Origin: Leptodactylus fallax
Lineage: Eukaryota > Chordata > Amphibia > Anura > Leptodactylidae
Assembly: GCA_947044405.1 (NCBI GenBank)
Contig: CAMRHE010000321.1
Location: 2,046,001-2,110,000 of the forward strand
Direction: 5' to 3'
DNA: 64,000 bases
Shown in pieces: positions 10,166-21,597 of the stretch. How positions within the stretch are numbered: the first letter of the stretch is position 1; every line of letters starts with the position of its first letter. The notes below the pieces were generated by a model. It was not told the DNA's origin, searched no databases, and worked only from the letters and a program-made list of their open reading frames with translations. A program made the translations under genes and the position numbers.

Positions 10166-12890
10166 CAATGAGATCCACAGCCACCCGCTGGAAAGGTTCG
10201 GTTATGATGGGCATAGGTATCATGGGTGCTTTGGAGCCTTGCCCCGCCTTGCCCATCCTCTGACAAGTGTCACATGAACGGCAGTATTTAGCTACATCTG
10301 TCCCCATCTTAGGCCAGTAGAATAAGTGGCTGAGGCGAGCCTTGGTCTTAGCGATCCCCAGGTGGCCTGCCAGTGGAATATCATGAGCAATCCGCAACAA
10401 CTCCACCCGACAGGGTTGGGGTACCACTAAATGTTTCTCCCTGAGCCGACTTTCTTTTCCCTTTGTGGGGATCGTTTCCCGGTACAACCTCCCTTGCTCC
10501 CAGTACACGCGGTCCTTGTCCGACTCCAAGGGAGGTTGATCGGCACGCTCCTTCAATGCATCCAGACTGCGGTCAGCTTGGACAGCGGCCCTGAACTCCT
10601 GACTGGAACCAGACAGAAGAGATGTGCATGTCATATACCCGCCGGACTCCTCCGGCTCCAGTGTGGGGAGGTTAGTCATGGCGGTCTCAGTGCCATCTCC
10701 GGGTGACAGAGGGAACGGCTCAGGGGTCGGAGCGCCTTCCACCCCTCTAGCACTCTGGCTGCGGGTTACCACCGCAACACCAGCAGTCCGTTCCTCATCC
10801 GGATCGGCCCTGAGATCCCCGTGACCCACCTGACCACCTGGCACATTGTCCTCAGTTGGGGTTGCCCCCAGCATCTCAGAAGAGCTACCCTGTAAACCTG
10901 CCAGGCAAGAATTAGCAATTACATTGACATTGCATTCATTCATTGATTCACAGTGAACTGCATGGGGGAATGGCTGAGCCAGGGTCACACTGAGGGGGCT
11001 CTCATCACCCGCAGATGTGGGCGGGGCTACAGCCAGGTCAGCATTCCACAATGTCTCATTCACATGCTCACTGATTACTTTAGCTGGACGCACAGCAAGG
11101 GGAGACAAAAGGCTAACCCCTCCCTCTGCCTGTGTGACAGGCTTCAACCCCTCATTAAAATCATCCTTCAGTACAGACATTTTGTCACAGCGAGGTGGGG
11201 TTGCTCCCACCCCATATTGGGACACCAAGGGCCCCAAATCTCTTCCCAATAGTACATTGGCAGGCAGATCAGACACTAGCCCCACATCACGCATCCCTTT
11301 TCCCGCACCCCAGTCCAAATGGACGCAAGCCATGGGCACAGTTACGGGTTCTTGTCCAATACCCTTCAGGGTCAGAGTTTTTCCAGGGATAATACTGTCC
11401 GCAGGGACCAAGTCAGGTTGCACCAGAGTAATCTGCGCCCCAGTGTCCCGAAATCCCATGACCACTTTACCCCCCACAATGACCTGTTGACTGTTGGCAT
11501 CGGATTGCAACCCCTCCCTCCCCACCAAGTATACAGATGAGCCAGCTGCCGTGGCTGGGGAAACAGGGGGGTTCTTAGAGCGGTTGGGGCACTCCGCCTT
11601 GAAATGTCCTGGCTGGTTACAAGCATGACACCGCCGGGCCTCTCCTTGGGATTTGGAGGGGATACCCGGGGCGCCCAGAGTTCTTGGGACAGGGGAAGTA
11701 GAGGGGGCACCTGGGACAGAGTTTGTCTTACCCCACTTGGAGACCGCAGGCTGTGGTGAACTCCAACTTTGCCCCTCCTTCCCGCTTGGGGGTCTCTGCA
11801 GTGTGGCTCCTCTCTTGTTCCCTTGCTCCCTGGTGGACACATAGTCGTCAGCAATCTCTGCAGCATTGTCTGCTGTTGTGGGTTTCCGATCACACACGAA
11901 CTGGCGGACCTCCAGAGGGCATACCTGGAGAAATTGTTCCTTTATCATAAGATCCCCAATTCCCTCAAACGTGGTGACAGTAAGTCCTTTGATCCACTGC
12001 CAGAATGTAACCTGTAAGTGGTGCAGAACATCTGCATAGCTCTCTGTGGGACCCCGCTGGATATTCCGGAACTTTTTGCGGTACACCTCCGGCGTGAGCC
12101 GGTATCTCCGGATCAGCGCCGCTTTGATGGTCTCATAGTCTGCGTCCACTGGTAAGCTCGTGGAAACATCCAGGCCTTTTCCCTTCAGCCGGGGAGACAG
12201 GTAATGGGCCCATTCTGCCTGGGGAATATGATGCTGCTTACACACCCTCTTAAATCCCCGCAAGAACGAGTCCAAGTCCCCGTTATCTTCCAAGATTGGA
12301 AAGTCCTCGGATCGGATCTTTAGTGCTCGGGCTCCTGGAGTTGGTGCAGGGGAAGGTTGCGCCTGCTGGCAAAGTTCCAGCTTTTTTAACTCAAGCTGAT
12401 GCTCCAACTCCGCCCGTCGCTCTGCAGCAGCGGCCTCTCTTTCCGCCCGGCGCTCTGCAGCAGCAGCAGCGGCCTCTCTCTCCGCCCGGCGCTCTGCAGC
12501 AGCAGCAGCGGCCTCTCTCTCCACCCGGCGCTCTGCAGCAGCAGCAGCGGCCTCTCTCTCCACCCGGCGCTCTGCAGCTTCTCGGTACTGGAGAATCACC
12601 TGCAGACGGGTGCTATAGTCACTGGCGTCTATCTGCTGTAAGGCCATTTGCAAGTATAAGTCCGTTACCCCCACAGAACTGGGGTTACTGGTCCCTCCAG
12701 GCACAGTTACCTCTGGGGTTCGGGCACCTGCTGAACCGTCTGGCATGGTGATGTTTTCTTGTGCCAGCCCCTCAGGACTTTGCTCCTCGTCCTGCCCGGC
12801 TGCAGCACCTTCCATATCAGCCATCTGCGCAGCGTTTGTATCAGTCAGTTGCTGCCGTCCCCTGACTCCACTTCTCAGAGTCCGAGACAT
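10122..12890 (-). CDS. Gag-protease-integrase N-terminus polyprotein of the gypsy element
   Basis: A 922-residue open frame starting MSRTLRSGVRG, about 200 bp inside the 5' LTR. In order: an Ala/Glu/Arg repeat of coiled-coil type at about 104-165; a capsid region at about 195-350 whose second half (YRKKFRN..., IKEQFLQVCPLEVRQFV, then an acidic helix) resembles the SCAN domain; a CCHC zinc knuckle CHACNQPGHFKAEC at 421-434; an aspartic protease with DTG at 482-484 and NVLLGRD further on; a long spacer with TRSQSARG; and the HHCC zinc-binding domain of integrase (HDIPLAGH near 836 and CRSCDTC near 870). It ends shortly after because of a frameshift. SCAN domains are known to derive from Gmr1-like gag. 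No RT or RNase H lies between protease and integrase. Gag would form particles and the protease would process them. Confidence 0.88.
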   Translation of the reverse strand: MSRTLRSGVRGRQQLTDTNAAQMADMEGAAAGQDEEQSPEGLAQENITMPDGSAGARTPEVTVPGGTSNPSSVGVTDLYLQMALQQIDASDYSTRLQVILQYREAAERRVEREAAAAAAERRVEREAAAAAAERRAEREAAAAAAERRAEREAAAAERRAELEHQLELKKLELCQQAQPSPAPTPGARALKIRSEDFPILEDNGDLDSFLRGFKRVCKQHHIPQAEWAHYLSPRLKGKGLDVSTSLPVDADYETIKAALIRRYRLTPEVYRKKFRNIQRGPTESYADVLHHLQVTFWQWIKGLTVTTFEGIGDLMIKEQFLQVCPLEVRQFVCDRKPTTADNAAEIADDYVSTREQGNKRGATLQRPPSGKEGQSWSSPQPAVSKWGKTNSVPGAPSTSPVPRTLGAPGIPSKSQGEARRCHACNQPGHFKAECPNRSKNPPVSPATAAGSSVYLVGREGLQSDANSQQVIVGGKVVMGFRDTGAQITLVQPDLVPADSIIPGKTLTLKGIGQEPVTVPMACVHLDWGAGKGMRDVGLVSDLPANVLLGRDLGPLVSQYGVGATPPRCDKMSVLKDDFNEGLKPVTQAEGGVSLLSPLAVRPAKVISEHVNETLWNADLAVAPPTSAGDESPLSVTLAQPFPHAVHCESMNECNVNVIANSCLAGLQGSSSEMLGATPTEDNVPGGQVGHGDLRADPDEERTAGVAVVTRSQSARGVEGAPTPEPFPLSPGDGTETAMTNLPTLEPEESGGYMTCTSLLSGSSQEFRAAVQADRSLDALKERADQPPLESDKDRVYWEQGRLYRETIPTKGKESRLREKHLVVPQPCRVELLRIAHDIPLAGHLGIAKTKARLSHLFYWPKMGTDVAKYCRSCDTCQRMGKAGQGSKAPMIPMPIITEPFQRVAVDLIGPCPFPVAPGNVSY
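12419..12577 (-). repeat. 39-bp tandem repeat inside gag (Ala/Glu/Arg coiled coil)
   Basis: About four units of the type GCTCTGCAGCAGCAGCAGCG with 36-39 bp spacing, differing by CAG-type triplets. They encode repeated ERR(V/A)EREAAAAAA. All changes keep the frame, so length variation is tolerated at this point of Gag. Confidence 0.85.
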
Positions 12891-13065
12891 CCACTGGAAG
12901 TCGTTGCCAAATAAAAGATAGGACAGAAAAAAGAAGAAGGGAGGGAACAGTACTGTACCAAACTTTCACCGTATTTTAAGCTTGTTCTCATACCGCGCTC
13001 GTTCCATAGGATTGCCGCAATCCCCAGTGTCTGCGTGATACCACACCCACACACTGTTACCCTAA

Positions 13066-13086
13066 TATCCCACAACGCTGCCACCA
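13066..13086 (-). promoter_or_regulatory. Candidate tRNA primer-binding site
   Basis: On the minus strand the first bases after the 5' LTR read GTGGTGGCAGCGTTGTGGG. A TGG one or four bases after the LTR end is where a primer-binding site begins. I cannot name the tRNA by eye. Confidence 0.35.
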
Positions 13087-13087
13087 C

Positions 13088-13882
13088 TGTGAAGAATATC
13101 GCCTCGCCCAGCCGCCTGGCACGCCTGCGATCAAACTTCTTTCTTAACCTCTCACTCACACACCGTGAGTAGACCGGGTCATAGGATAAAATGAAATGAG
13201 CGATATAAATTTTATATGTTTAATAACCCAAGTGGGTCGGTATGGATTAATAGCATATACAGAAATATACAATATTAATATGATCAAGCATAAACATACA
13301 AGCAAAAGGGCAATGATACAATACACAAAAATAAACAGGGGAATTAAAAGATAGAGAAAATACCGGCATAGGCTCGTAGTCCGTTTCTCTAGGCCACAGC
13401 AGAGTTTTGGGCCTAGGGCGCAAGCTTAAGCAAGTTGCATAAAACAATCCTTCTACATGGTGTCCAGAACTAGGCCCTCAAAGCATTCCTCAGTAGGGAA
13501 GGCCCTCTCATCTTCTCCCAGATCAGAGCTCCTTACTGCCTCTTTGCTGAATGACCCCAGAATCCAGGTCTGCCCACAGCATATGGCTAGTGCTCCACCC
13601 ACCCCTTGCTCCCAGGCAGCCCCCCTTCTCCCACCTTTGCAGAACCCTCGGAGAGAAGGGTGAAGTTAAGGCTTGCTATCCCCCATCCCATCTGGCCAGG
13701 GATAATAAAAGTGCCTGGCTATAGCAAGCCATCTCCAATGAACACACATAAAACCAGTGAAGCGTATCGTCCAGCAATGTGGACTCAACTAAAGCACCGC
13801 ATTCCAAGTGGGGGAAGGACTGACCTAAGCAAGTAAAACACACTTCCAAGAAAGATATAAAACTGAGGGTCGGTTCATCACA
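13088..13882 (-). repeat. 5' LTR of the gypsy element
   Basis: 795 bp and collinear with 7987-8781. On the minus strand it runs TGTGATGAACC...TTCTTCACA. It should hold the promoter, but I cannot place a TATA box with confidence. Confidence 0.92.
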
Positions 13883-13887
13883 GGGGT
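13883..13887. repeat. Target-site duplication GGGGT (right)
   Basis: Matches 7982-7986. Joining the two flanks gives a continuous sequence, AGGGGGGGTGTTTTG-like, of the pre-insertion site. Confidence 0.9.
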
Positions 13888-14319
13888 GTTTTGAATTTTG
13901 AATACTTTTTTATTTTTATTTTTTTTTAATACTGTAATTATTAGGGCCCTTAGGGGTCTTGAACCCAGGGGGTCTGATCACTAATGCAATGCATTGTAAT
14001 GCTAATGCATTTCAAAATATCAGCACTTCTATTATAGGCAGCATAAAGCAGCCTGCAATAGAAGTAAATGCCAGATAAGCCTGGGAGCTGTCAATACACT
14101 CCCGTCTGTCATGGCAACGGATCACAGGCCCCAGATCTTATTCCGGTTGCTAGCTATCCTTCCAAAATGCAGCATGAGCTACTGCATATTAAGTTCAAAT
14201 TCCCGACTCTGTTTTTAACTAGTGATATCACTAATTCTTTTACAGCTAGTACTTCAATATTGGCATCATATGAAAGCTGAGAATCTTTCATATCTTGTGA
14301 TATCAGAACCATTTTAGTC
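13888..14319. other. Non-coding stretch
   Basis: T-rich start continuing the repeat-like text found left of the gypsy element, then unremarkable sequence. No gene seen. Confidence 0.5.
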
Positions 14320-14695
14320 TAAGGCCACACGTAGTGAGCCGCAGCAAAAAAAAAAAACTGCAGAAATAAACACAGTGGAAACGCATTGCATTTTTTTCCA
14401 CAGTTTTTTTCACAGAAAATCTGCAGAGTTTTGCAGAGTGGACTTTCTGCCCCTATTATACCTATATGGAAAATGCCGGAATTTCCGCAGATATAATTGA
14501 CATGCTGCGGTTTTCAAAAACACAAAATTTTTTAAAAATGTAGCTTTTCTGCTACAGAATTTTTTCTGGAATGTGTGGATGGGATTAGCCAGAATCCCAT
14601 GCACTTTGCAGGTACTGTAAAATGCAGTGTTTTTTGCTGTGGGGTTTCCACTGCGGCCAAAACACAGAATTTTCGCAACATGCAGCCCCGGCCTT
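14320..14695. repeat. Palindromic MITE-like element, family B copy 1
   Basis: Starts TAAGGCCACACGTAGTGAGC and ends CAGCCCCGGCCTTA. Internal blocks are shared with the copies at 25.6, 42.4, 51.0 and 61.8 kb: a GACTTTCTGC-like block, a TATTATACCTATATG-like block, ATAATTGACATGCTGCGG and TAGCCAGAATCCCAT. The arms are complementary over long distances (GCGGTTTT/AAAACCGC-type blocks). Non-coding. Confidence 0.7.
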
Positions 14696-15435
14696 AGATG
14701 GTATAAAACTGGAGATACAGCCATTTGAAGTGACCATCCCCCCTTTGATAAATGCTTCAGCTCTGCATATTTTCAATATAACTGTGTATGGACTTTCCCT
14801 AGTAAGGGTCCCTAGTTGCATCAGTATCAATTTTTTTGTCCCTTAGACATTACAACTGATGTCAAAGCTGATGCGAAAAGGCAACAATTGTCATCATACA
14901 TAATCAAATATAATTTGTCATCAGCTGTCATCAGTTGACGTCAGTTTTTACCATGATGGTCCATGAGGCATGATGGGTGCCAGAAATGGATCTTGTGCCT
15001 GAAGTGATCCAATAAAAATGTATGGGATCCGTACTGGCATCACTTTCCCTCCGGCGTGGTGCACTGATAAAAACTGATAGCCGCGCCATACATATGTGAA
15101 TGCACACTGAGAGTGCAGTTAGATAGGTTGCTGAGGAGAATGTTACAGCCTGTTTTATAATAATAAGGAATTTAGATAATAAAGTATATTACAAAAATGG
15201 TCACCAAACACCCCTAGACACAACAGCGAAAAAAAAAAAAGAAAAAAAAAGGGAGTAACACTTTAAAGGAAATGCAATTTCATTACAAAGTTCAGACAAA
15301 TTACTGTAAAATTATGGAACATGCTAATGCTTGGGGATGATGTAAAGTGCAGGAAGCTCTAGAAAAGGGATAGATATTTCCCTTGTAACCCACAATGTAT
15401 AGAGCTACTTGTATTAATGTAGAATGTAGCCCATT
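14696..15435. other. Non-coding stretch
   Basis: No coding signal. Around 14845-14950 short inverse blocks (AACTGATGTCAAAGCTGATG and CATCAGCTGTCATCAGTT) suggest part of another palindromic repeat, but outer ends cannot be defined. An A-rich tract lies at about 15229-15250. Confidence 0.45.
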
Positions 15436-15512
15436 AGCACAGTAGTTTTTGTCTTCCTCTGGATCGACTTTGGCTTATATGGACTTGATGGACTTGGGTC
15501 TTTTTTCAACTC
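15436..15512 (+). mobile_element. LINE (CR1-type) 3'-end fragment
   Basis: The text TCTTCCTCTGGATCGACTTT followed by GGACTTGATGGACTTGGGTC and TTTTTTCAACTC is the type of 3' UTR end seen in CR1-like LINEs of amphibians. It is cut off by the Tc1 insertion 8 bp later. Identification rests on remembered family texture, so it is moderate. Confidence 0.5.
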
Positions 15513-15520
15513 TATATGTA

Positions 15521-17123
15521 CAGTGGGGAAAAAAGTATTTAGTCAGCCACCAATTGTGCAAGTTCTCCCACTTAAAAAGATGAGTGAGGCCTGTAATTGA
15601 CATCATAGGTAGACCTCAACTATGAGAGACAAAATGAGAAAACAAATCCAGAAAATCACATTGTCTGATTTTTTAAGAATTTATTTGCAAATTATGGTGG
15701 AAAATAAGTATTTGGTCACCTACAAACAAGCAAGATTTCTGGCTCTCACAGACCTGTAACTTCTTCTTTAAGAGGCTCCTCTGTCCTCCACTCATTACCT
15801 GTAGTAATGGCACCTGTATGAAATTGTTATCAGTATAAAAGACACCTGTCCACAACCTCAAACAGTCACACTCCAAACTCCACTATGGTGAAGACCAAAG
15901 AGCTGTGGAAGGACACCAGAAACAAAATTGTATACCTGCACCAGGTTGGGAAGACTGAATCTGCAATAGGCAAGCAGCTTGGTGTGAAGAAATCAACTGT
16001 GGGAGCAATAATTAGAAAATGGAAAACATACAAGAACACTGATAATCTCCTTCGATCAGGGGCTCCACACAAGATCTCACCCTGTGGGGTCAAAATGATC
16101 ACAAGAACTGTGAGCAAAAATCCCAGAACCACATGAGGGGACCTAGTGAATGACCTGCAGAAAGCTGAGACTAACGTAACAAAGGCTACCGTCAGTAACA
16201 CACTACGCCGCCAGGGACTCAGATCCTGCAGTGCCAGACGTGTCCCTCTGCTTAAGCCAGTACATATCCGGGCCCGTCTGAATTTTGCTAGAGAGCATTT
16301 GGATGTTCCAGAAGAGTATTGGGAGAATGTCATATGGTCAGATAAAACCAAAGTAGAACTGTTTGGTAGAAACACAACTCGTCGTGTTTGTAGGAGAGTG
16401 AATGCTGAGTTGCATCCAAAGAACTCCATACCTACTGTGAAGCATGTGGGGTGGCAACATCATGCTTTGGGGCTGTTTCTCTGCAAAGGGACCAGGACGA
16501 CTGATCCGTATACATAAAAGAATGAATGGGGCCATGTATCATGAGATTTTGAGAGCAAACCTCCTTCCATCAGCAAGGGCATTGAAGATGAAACGTGGCT
16601 GGATCTTTCAGCATGTCAATTATCCCAAGCACACCACCAGGGCAACGAAGGAGCGGCTTCGTAAGAAGCATTTCAAGGTCCTGGAGTGGCCTAGCCAGTC
16701 TCCAGATCTCAACCCCATAGAAAACCTTTGGAGGGAGTTGAAAGTCCGTGTTGCCCAGTGACAGCCCCAAAACATCACTGCTCTAGAGGAGATCTGCATG
16801 GAGGAATGGGCCAACATACCAGCAACAGTGTGTGCAACCTTGTGAAGACTTACAGAAAACGTTTGACCTCTGTCATTGCCAACAAAGGATACATAACAAA
16901 GTATTGAGATGAACTTTTGTTGTTGGCCAAATACTTATTTTCCACCATAATTTGCAAATACATTTTTTTAAAATCAGACAATGTGATTTTCTAGATTTGT
17001 TTTCTCATTTTGTCTCTCATAGTTGAGGTCTACCTATGATGACAATTACAGGCCTCTCTCATCTTTTTAAGTGGGAGAACTTGCACAATTGGTGGCTGAC
17101 TAAATACGTTTTTTTCCCCACTG
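15521..17123 (+). mobile_element. Tc1-like transposon, family A copy 1 (complete ends)
   Basis: 1,603 bp flanked by TA on both sides (15519-15520 and 17124-17125). Ends are CAGTGGGGAAAAAAGTATTT and its inverse. The inverted repeats run about 200 bp (to about 15720 and from about 16924), the long-TIR type of Tc1 element. Two more copies of this family lie at 46663-48275 (opposite orientation) and 57558-59121. Confidence 0.93.
15885..16907 (+). pseudogene. Tc1-like transposase, family A copy 1, inactivated
   Basis: Begins [16 protein letters not shown] with a paired helix-turn-helix DNA-binding region ([20 protein letters not shown]). It continues past an in-frame TGA after NPRTT, through WSDKTKVELFG, and is then frameshifted near 16445 into [17 protein letters not shown]. 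The block that should hold the second catalytic Asp reads [10 protein letters not shown], so that residue is lost. The third block [11 protein letters not shown] is present. A second in-frame TGA follows KVRVAQ, and a base is missing near 16836. It would encode a cut-and-paste DDE transposase of about 340 residues; this copy is dead. Confidence 0.92.
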
Positions 17124-17788
17124 TAACTGTACAACAAAGCTGAAAATGCTGTGGAAAAATACCCACCAAATCCACTTCTTATTTTTCAGCCAGTAAAGTA
17201 GGCTTTGTGAACATATCCATAGTCATAGTCTTCACTGTGTATGCTACTAGATAGTTGTACAGGGCAACATCCTTTTTAAGACCATCCAGTGGTTGCATCT
17301 AACTGGCATATTACCTAAGGCTAGGTTCAGACTTGCGCTGGGCTCTCCGTTGTTCACGTCTGTCAGGGAATCCGAACGACAGAGAGCCTGTCCGCTAAAA
17401 CAGAGGACTATAATGGGGTCCGCCGGGTGTTCCATTAGCAAGAGACAATAAGCCTTCTTGGCATTTATGGCCACACAGTCATAATATTACTAAACAGCTC
17501 ATGTTTAGTAAAGTTTGGAAATTATCTCCCTAGACATTTGCAGTGGTATGTCTATACAGTTTAATGTCTGTCATTAATTGGTAATTTGTAAAGTAATTGA
17601 ATTGCGTTGTCAACTACACATCTGTATACAGCTTTTAAAAAACTATGCTGAAGCATTTTAGCCTGATATATACTAAAAGGGCATTCTATAAGCGTGTTAA
17701 CATTTACATTGGGAAGTGTTTCCATGGAGATCTACACTTTTCGACAACCTCTGTGGAATACCACCTTTTTGGCTTTCCTCATACTATA
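17124..17788. repeat. Non-coding stretch with a truncated MITE (17316-17455)
   Basis: From 17316 the text TAAGGCTAGGTTCAGACTTG and later ACTATAATGGGGTCCGCCGG matches the element at 6434-6641, but no right end follows. The rest shows no gene. Confidence 0.5.
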
Positions 17789-18507
17789 AGTGTTTCTCCG
17801 AAAATAAGATCAGGTTTATTATTTTTTATCGGTTAAAAGGGCTAGGGCTTATTTTTTGGGGTAGGTCTTATTGTTCAGGCACCGGAATGAATCAGAATCT
17901 TTTATGATTCACTCCAGACAAATCTTGTAAAATGGTTAAGGTTAGCAACCCTAACCTTAACTTACATTCACAATTGATGGTGCAGGGTCAATGGGTCTTA
18001 AACAAACTTACTGTCTCTATTTATCTCTCTAAACACTTTGTGTGGCAGTGGCACCATGCCCTCTCTATCTCCTCACCTACGCTATCTTTTATGCTAAGGG
18101 GGAGACGCTGTAGTGGAGTGGGAGTGAGCATGGGTGGCACCTGATGTCTGGTCATGTAGGTAGCCAAGCCCATAGTAGTGGCTGGGAGGTGGCACTTGGA
18201 ATGTGGACTCGGGAGGCAGGAGGCGGGGCTAGGGAGGCAGGAGGCGGGGCTCGGGGAGCAAGTCAGCAGATTTTGCCCTGCCATGGAGGGAAGTAGTGGG
18301 GCACTTGTCCAGGGCACTTGGGAGCTATGGTATGTCTATTCTCCGTCTCTGTGACGTCAGTAATATCACATGACATAACCTAGCACTGGAGGTGATGGCT
18401 GGCTTATTTTTGGAGTAGGGCATATATTTTAAGCCTACTCCAAAAACCCTGCAAAATTAAGCTAGGGCTTATTTTCGGGGTAGGACTTATTTTTTGGAGA
18501 AACAGGG
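17789..18507. mobile_element. TA-flanked non-autonomous element with GTGTTTCTCC ends, copy 1
   Basis: The left end AGTGTTTCTCCGAAAATAAG is matched in inverse by CTTATTTTTTGGAGAAACAG at the right, with TA on both sides (17787-17788, 18508-18509). Sub-terminal GGGCTTATTTT blocks recur in both arms. No transposase is encoded. The interior holds a telomere-like palindrome (17936-17962) and a 24-bp GC-rich direct repeat (GGGAGGCAGGAGGCGGGGCT, twice near 18210-18255). A second member occupies 56210-57389. Superfamily uncertain. Confidence 0.7.
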
Positions 18508-18820
18508 TAGCATCATGACTTCCATTAATATCTAAGCCATGACAGCTATACCGGATCCATGTTCAGTATTTTTGACAGATGACTATTGCTATAGACTACA
18601 CTGTTATTGCTGTTAAAAAGACCAGAACCACAGAGAGAAAGCATAAAACGCATGTGTGACCTGTGCCTTATGTGTAAATAGATGTAAAAGGAATTATCAT
18701 GCGGCATACTTAGAATTTAGTTAACTGAAATTAAATGGCATTACAGTCAATTTTTGCTTAAAATGCCAGTAGTGCAGACGGTTACAAGCCTGGGAGAAAT
18801 TTTATGTGGCGTTCTATATA
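18508..18820. other. Non-coding stretch
   Basis: No coding or repeat structure recognised between the two elements. Confidence 0.5.
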
Positions 18821-20456
<1,636 letters not shown>

Positions 20457-20458
20457 TA

Positions 20459-20887
20459 ACTACATTAATGCAGGATATATAATATACAATTCAGTGAAAA
20501 ATTTTCCTAGCGTTTTCCTTGTAATTGTCTATTTGTCACACTATATGGTTTCTTAAAACAAAGTGTAATATAAGACACGGGGAACCTGAGGAAAAAACTT
20601 AAAGGGTTGAATACAATTTCACAGCTTAGGTAGATAGATGCAGATTATTAACAGCCCAGCAATGTAACCAGGTAGGTGTTTATACAGTATGTTCTGGTAA
20701 GTACAGGAGTATAAGCTTCATGGTTAGCTGAGAGGCATTAATATACCCTTACAGGTATGTTTCCACTACTGACCGCTCGATTTCTGTGCTGTATATGATA
20801 TGGTGGCTTCTAACATGCCAGCAGAACGTTGATACTAGATACTACTAGTGTGTCACTCTCATTGAACCTGAAAATAAATAGAGACAC
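20459..20887. other. Non-coding stretch
   Basis: No gene or element identified. Confidence 0.5.
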
Positions 20888-21597
20888 TGGGGGAGATTTA
20901 CTAAGCTAAATGTGCCATAATTCTGGCTTTGTCTGCGCAAAAAAATGACATGGACGCTTTGCCATATTTCTCTTGTGTTTTATACTTTTTTTTTTGCCTT
21001 GGCTCATGTAGGTGCATAGCTTAGCAGAAAAGGGGTGTAGTTTGCCAAAAAGGGGCATGGCTCTAGATGCGTCTGAGTGGCACAATTTTGGGACATAATT
21101 CTAAGTAAAGGCCCCAATGGACATTTAAAATATCGTTTCAATTCAACAATATGTGACCGTATAAATGACTCTATAAACGGTGAACAAGTTTTTTCACGTG
21201 TAAATAATTGCCTAAATCACTCAGAAGGGGCCTTTACGTCAACACAATTCCACTCTTTCTCGAGTTGTCTATTTTATACACAATGGCTGTTTAGACATTT
21301 TTGCCAAGTTATGGATAATGATTTTTAAGAGTACATAAAGATGTGATTGCAGATAATTCTTACATCGACACTTGCATTTAGACAGAAGAATTACCGTTTG
21401 ATAACGCACAATTTTTGAATTTTTAAACAGTAATCTTTATGTCTAAATGGGCCTTAAGTCAACTAATAGGTGATATAAACTGAGACCAGACAGTCTAAAG
21501 CTGGCACAGATTTATCATCCAGCATCAGACACTATGAGAAATTTGGCACAGTTGGACTGTCTAAATGTTTGACAGGATTAGTAGATATGCCCCGTTG
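20888..21597. repeat. Palindromic repeat with GGGGGAGATTTACTAA-type ends, itself interrupted
   Basis: The left end GGGGGAGATTTACTAAGC is answered by GATTAGTAGATATGCCCC at the right. The sub-terminal block GACAGTCTAAAGCTGGCACA (21491) recurs in diverged form at about 23004 and 52690, which shows a dispersed family. A second repeat, 21103-21456, sits inside it. Confidence 0.5.
21103..21456. repeat. Nested MITE-like element inside 20888-21597
   Basis: Outer arms AAGGCCCCAATGGACAT and ATGTCTAAATGGGCCTT are inverse. Inner blocks (TGAATTTTTAAACAG-like and TTTAAAATATCG-like) are also loosely complementary. Non-coding. Confidence 0.5.

Larger units (their letters stand above)
7987..13882 (-). mobile_element. 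Ty3/gypsy LTR retrotransposon, Gmr1-like, lacking RT and RNase H
   Basis: A 5,896-bp unit bounded by two 795-bp direct repeats with TG...CA ends and a GGGGT target duplication. It is transcribed on the minus strand, so the 5' LTR is the right one. In order it carries a short leader, a long gag-protease-integrase frame, an integrase core displaced by one frameshift, a 3' region with 124-bp tandem repeats, a polypurine tract and the 3' LTR. The integrase follows the protease region with only a spacer between them, and no YxDD-type reverse transcriptase or RNase H frame exists anywhere between the LTRs. The SCAN-like capsid and protease-then-integrase order fit Gmr1-like elements, in which RT lies after integrase. 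On that reading the RT-RH segment has been deleted. I compared the LTRs base by base and saw three substitutions, so insertion is recent. Confidence 0.9.

Noticed and set aside
12296..12751. Repetitive 151-codon plus-strand ORF with QQQQRPLSPPGAL-type repeats
   Set aside because: Antisense to the Ala/Glu/Arg repeat of the gypsy gag gene; no independent evidence of coding.
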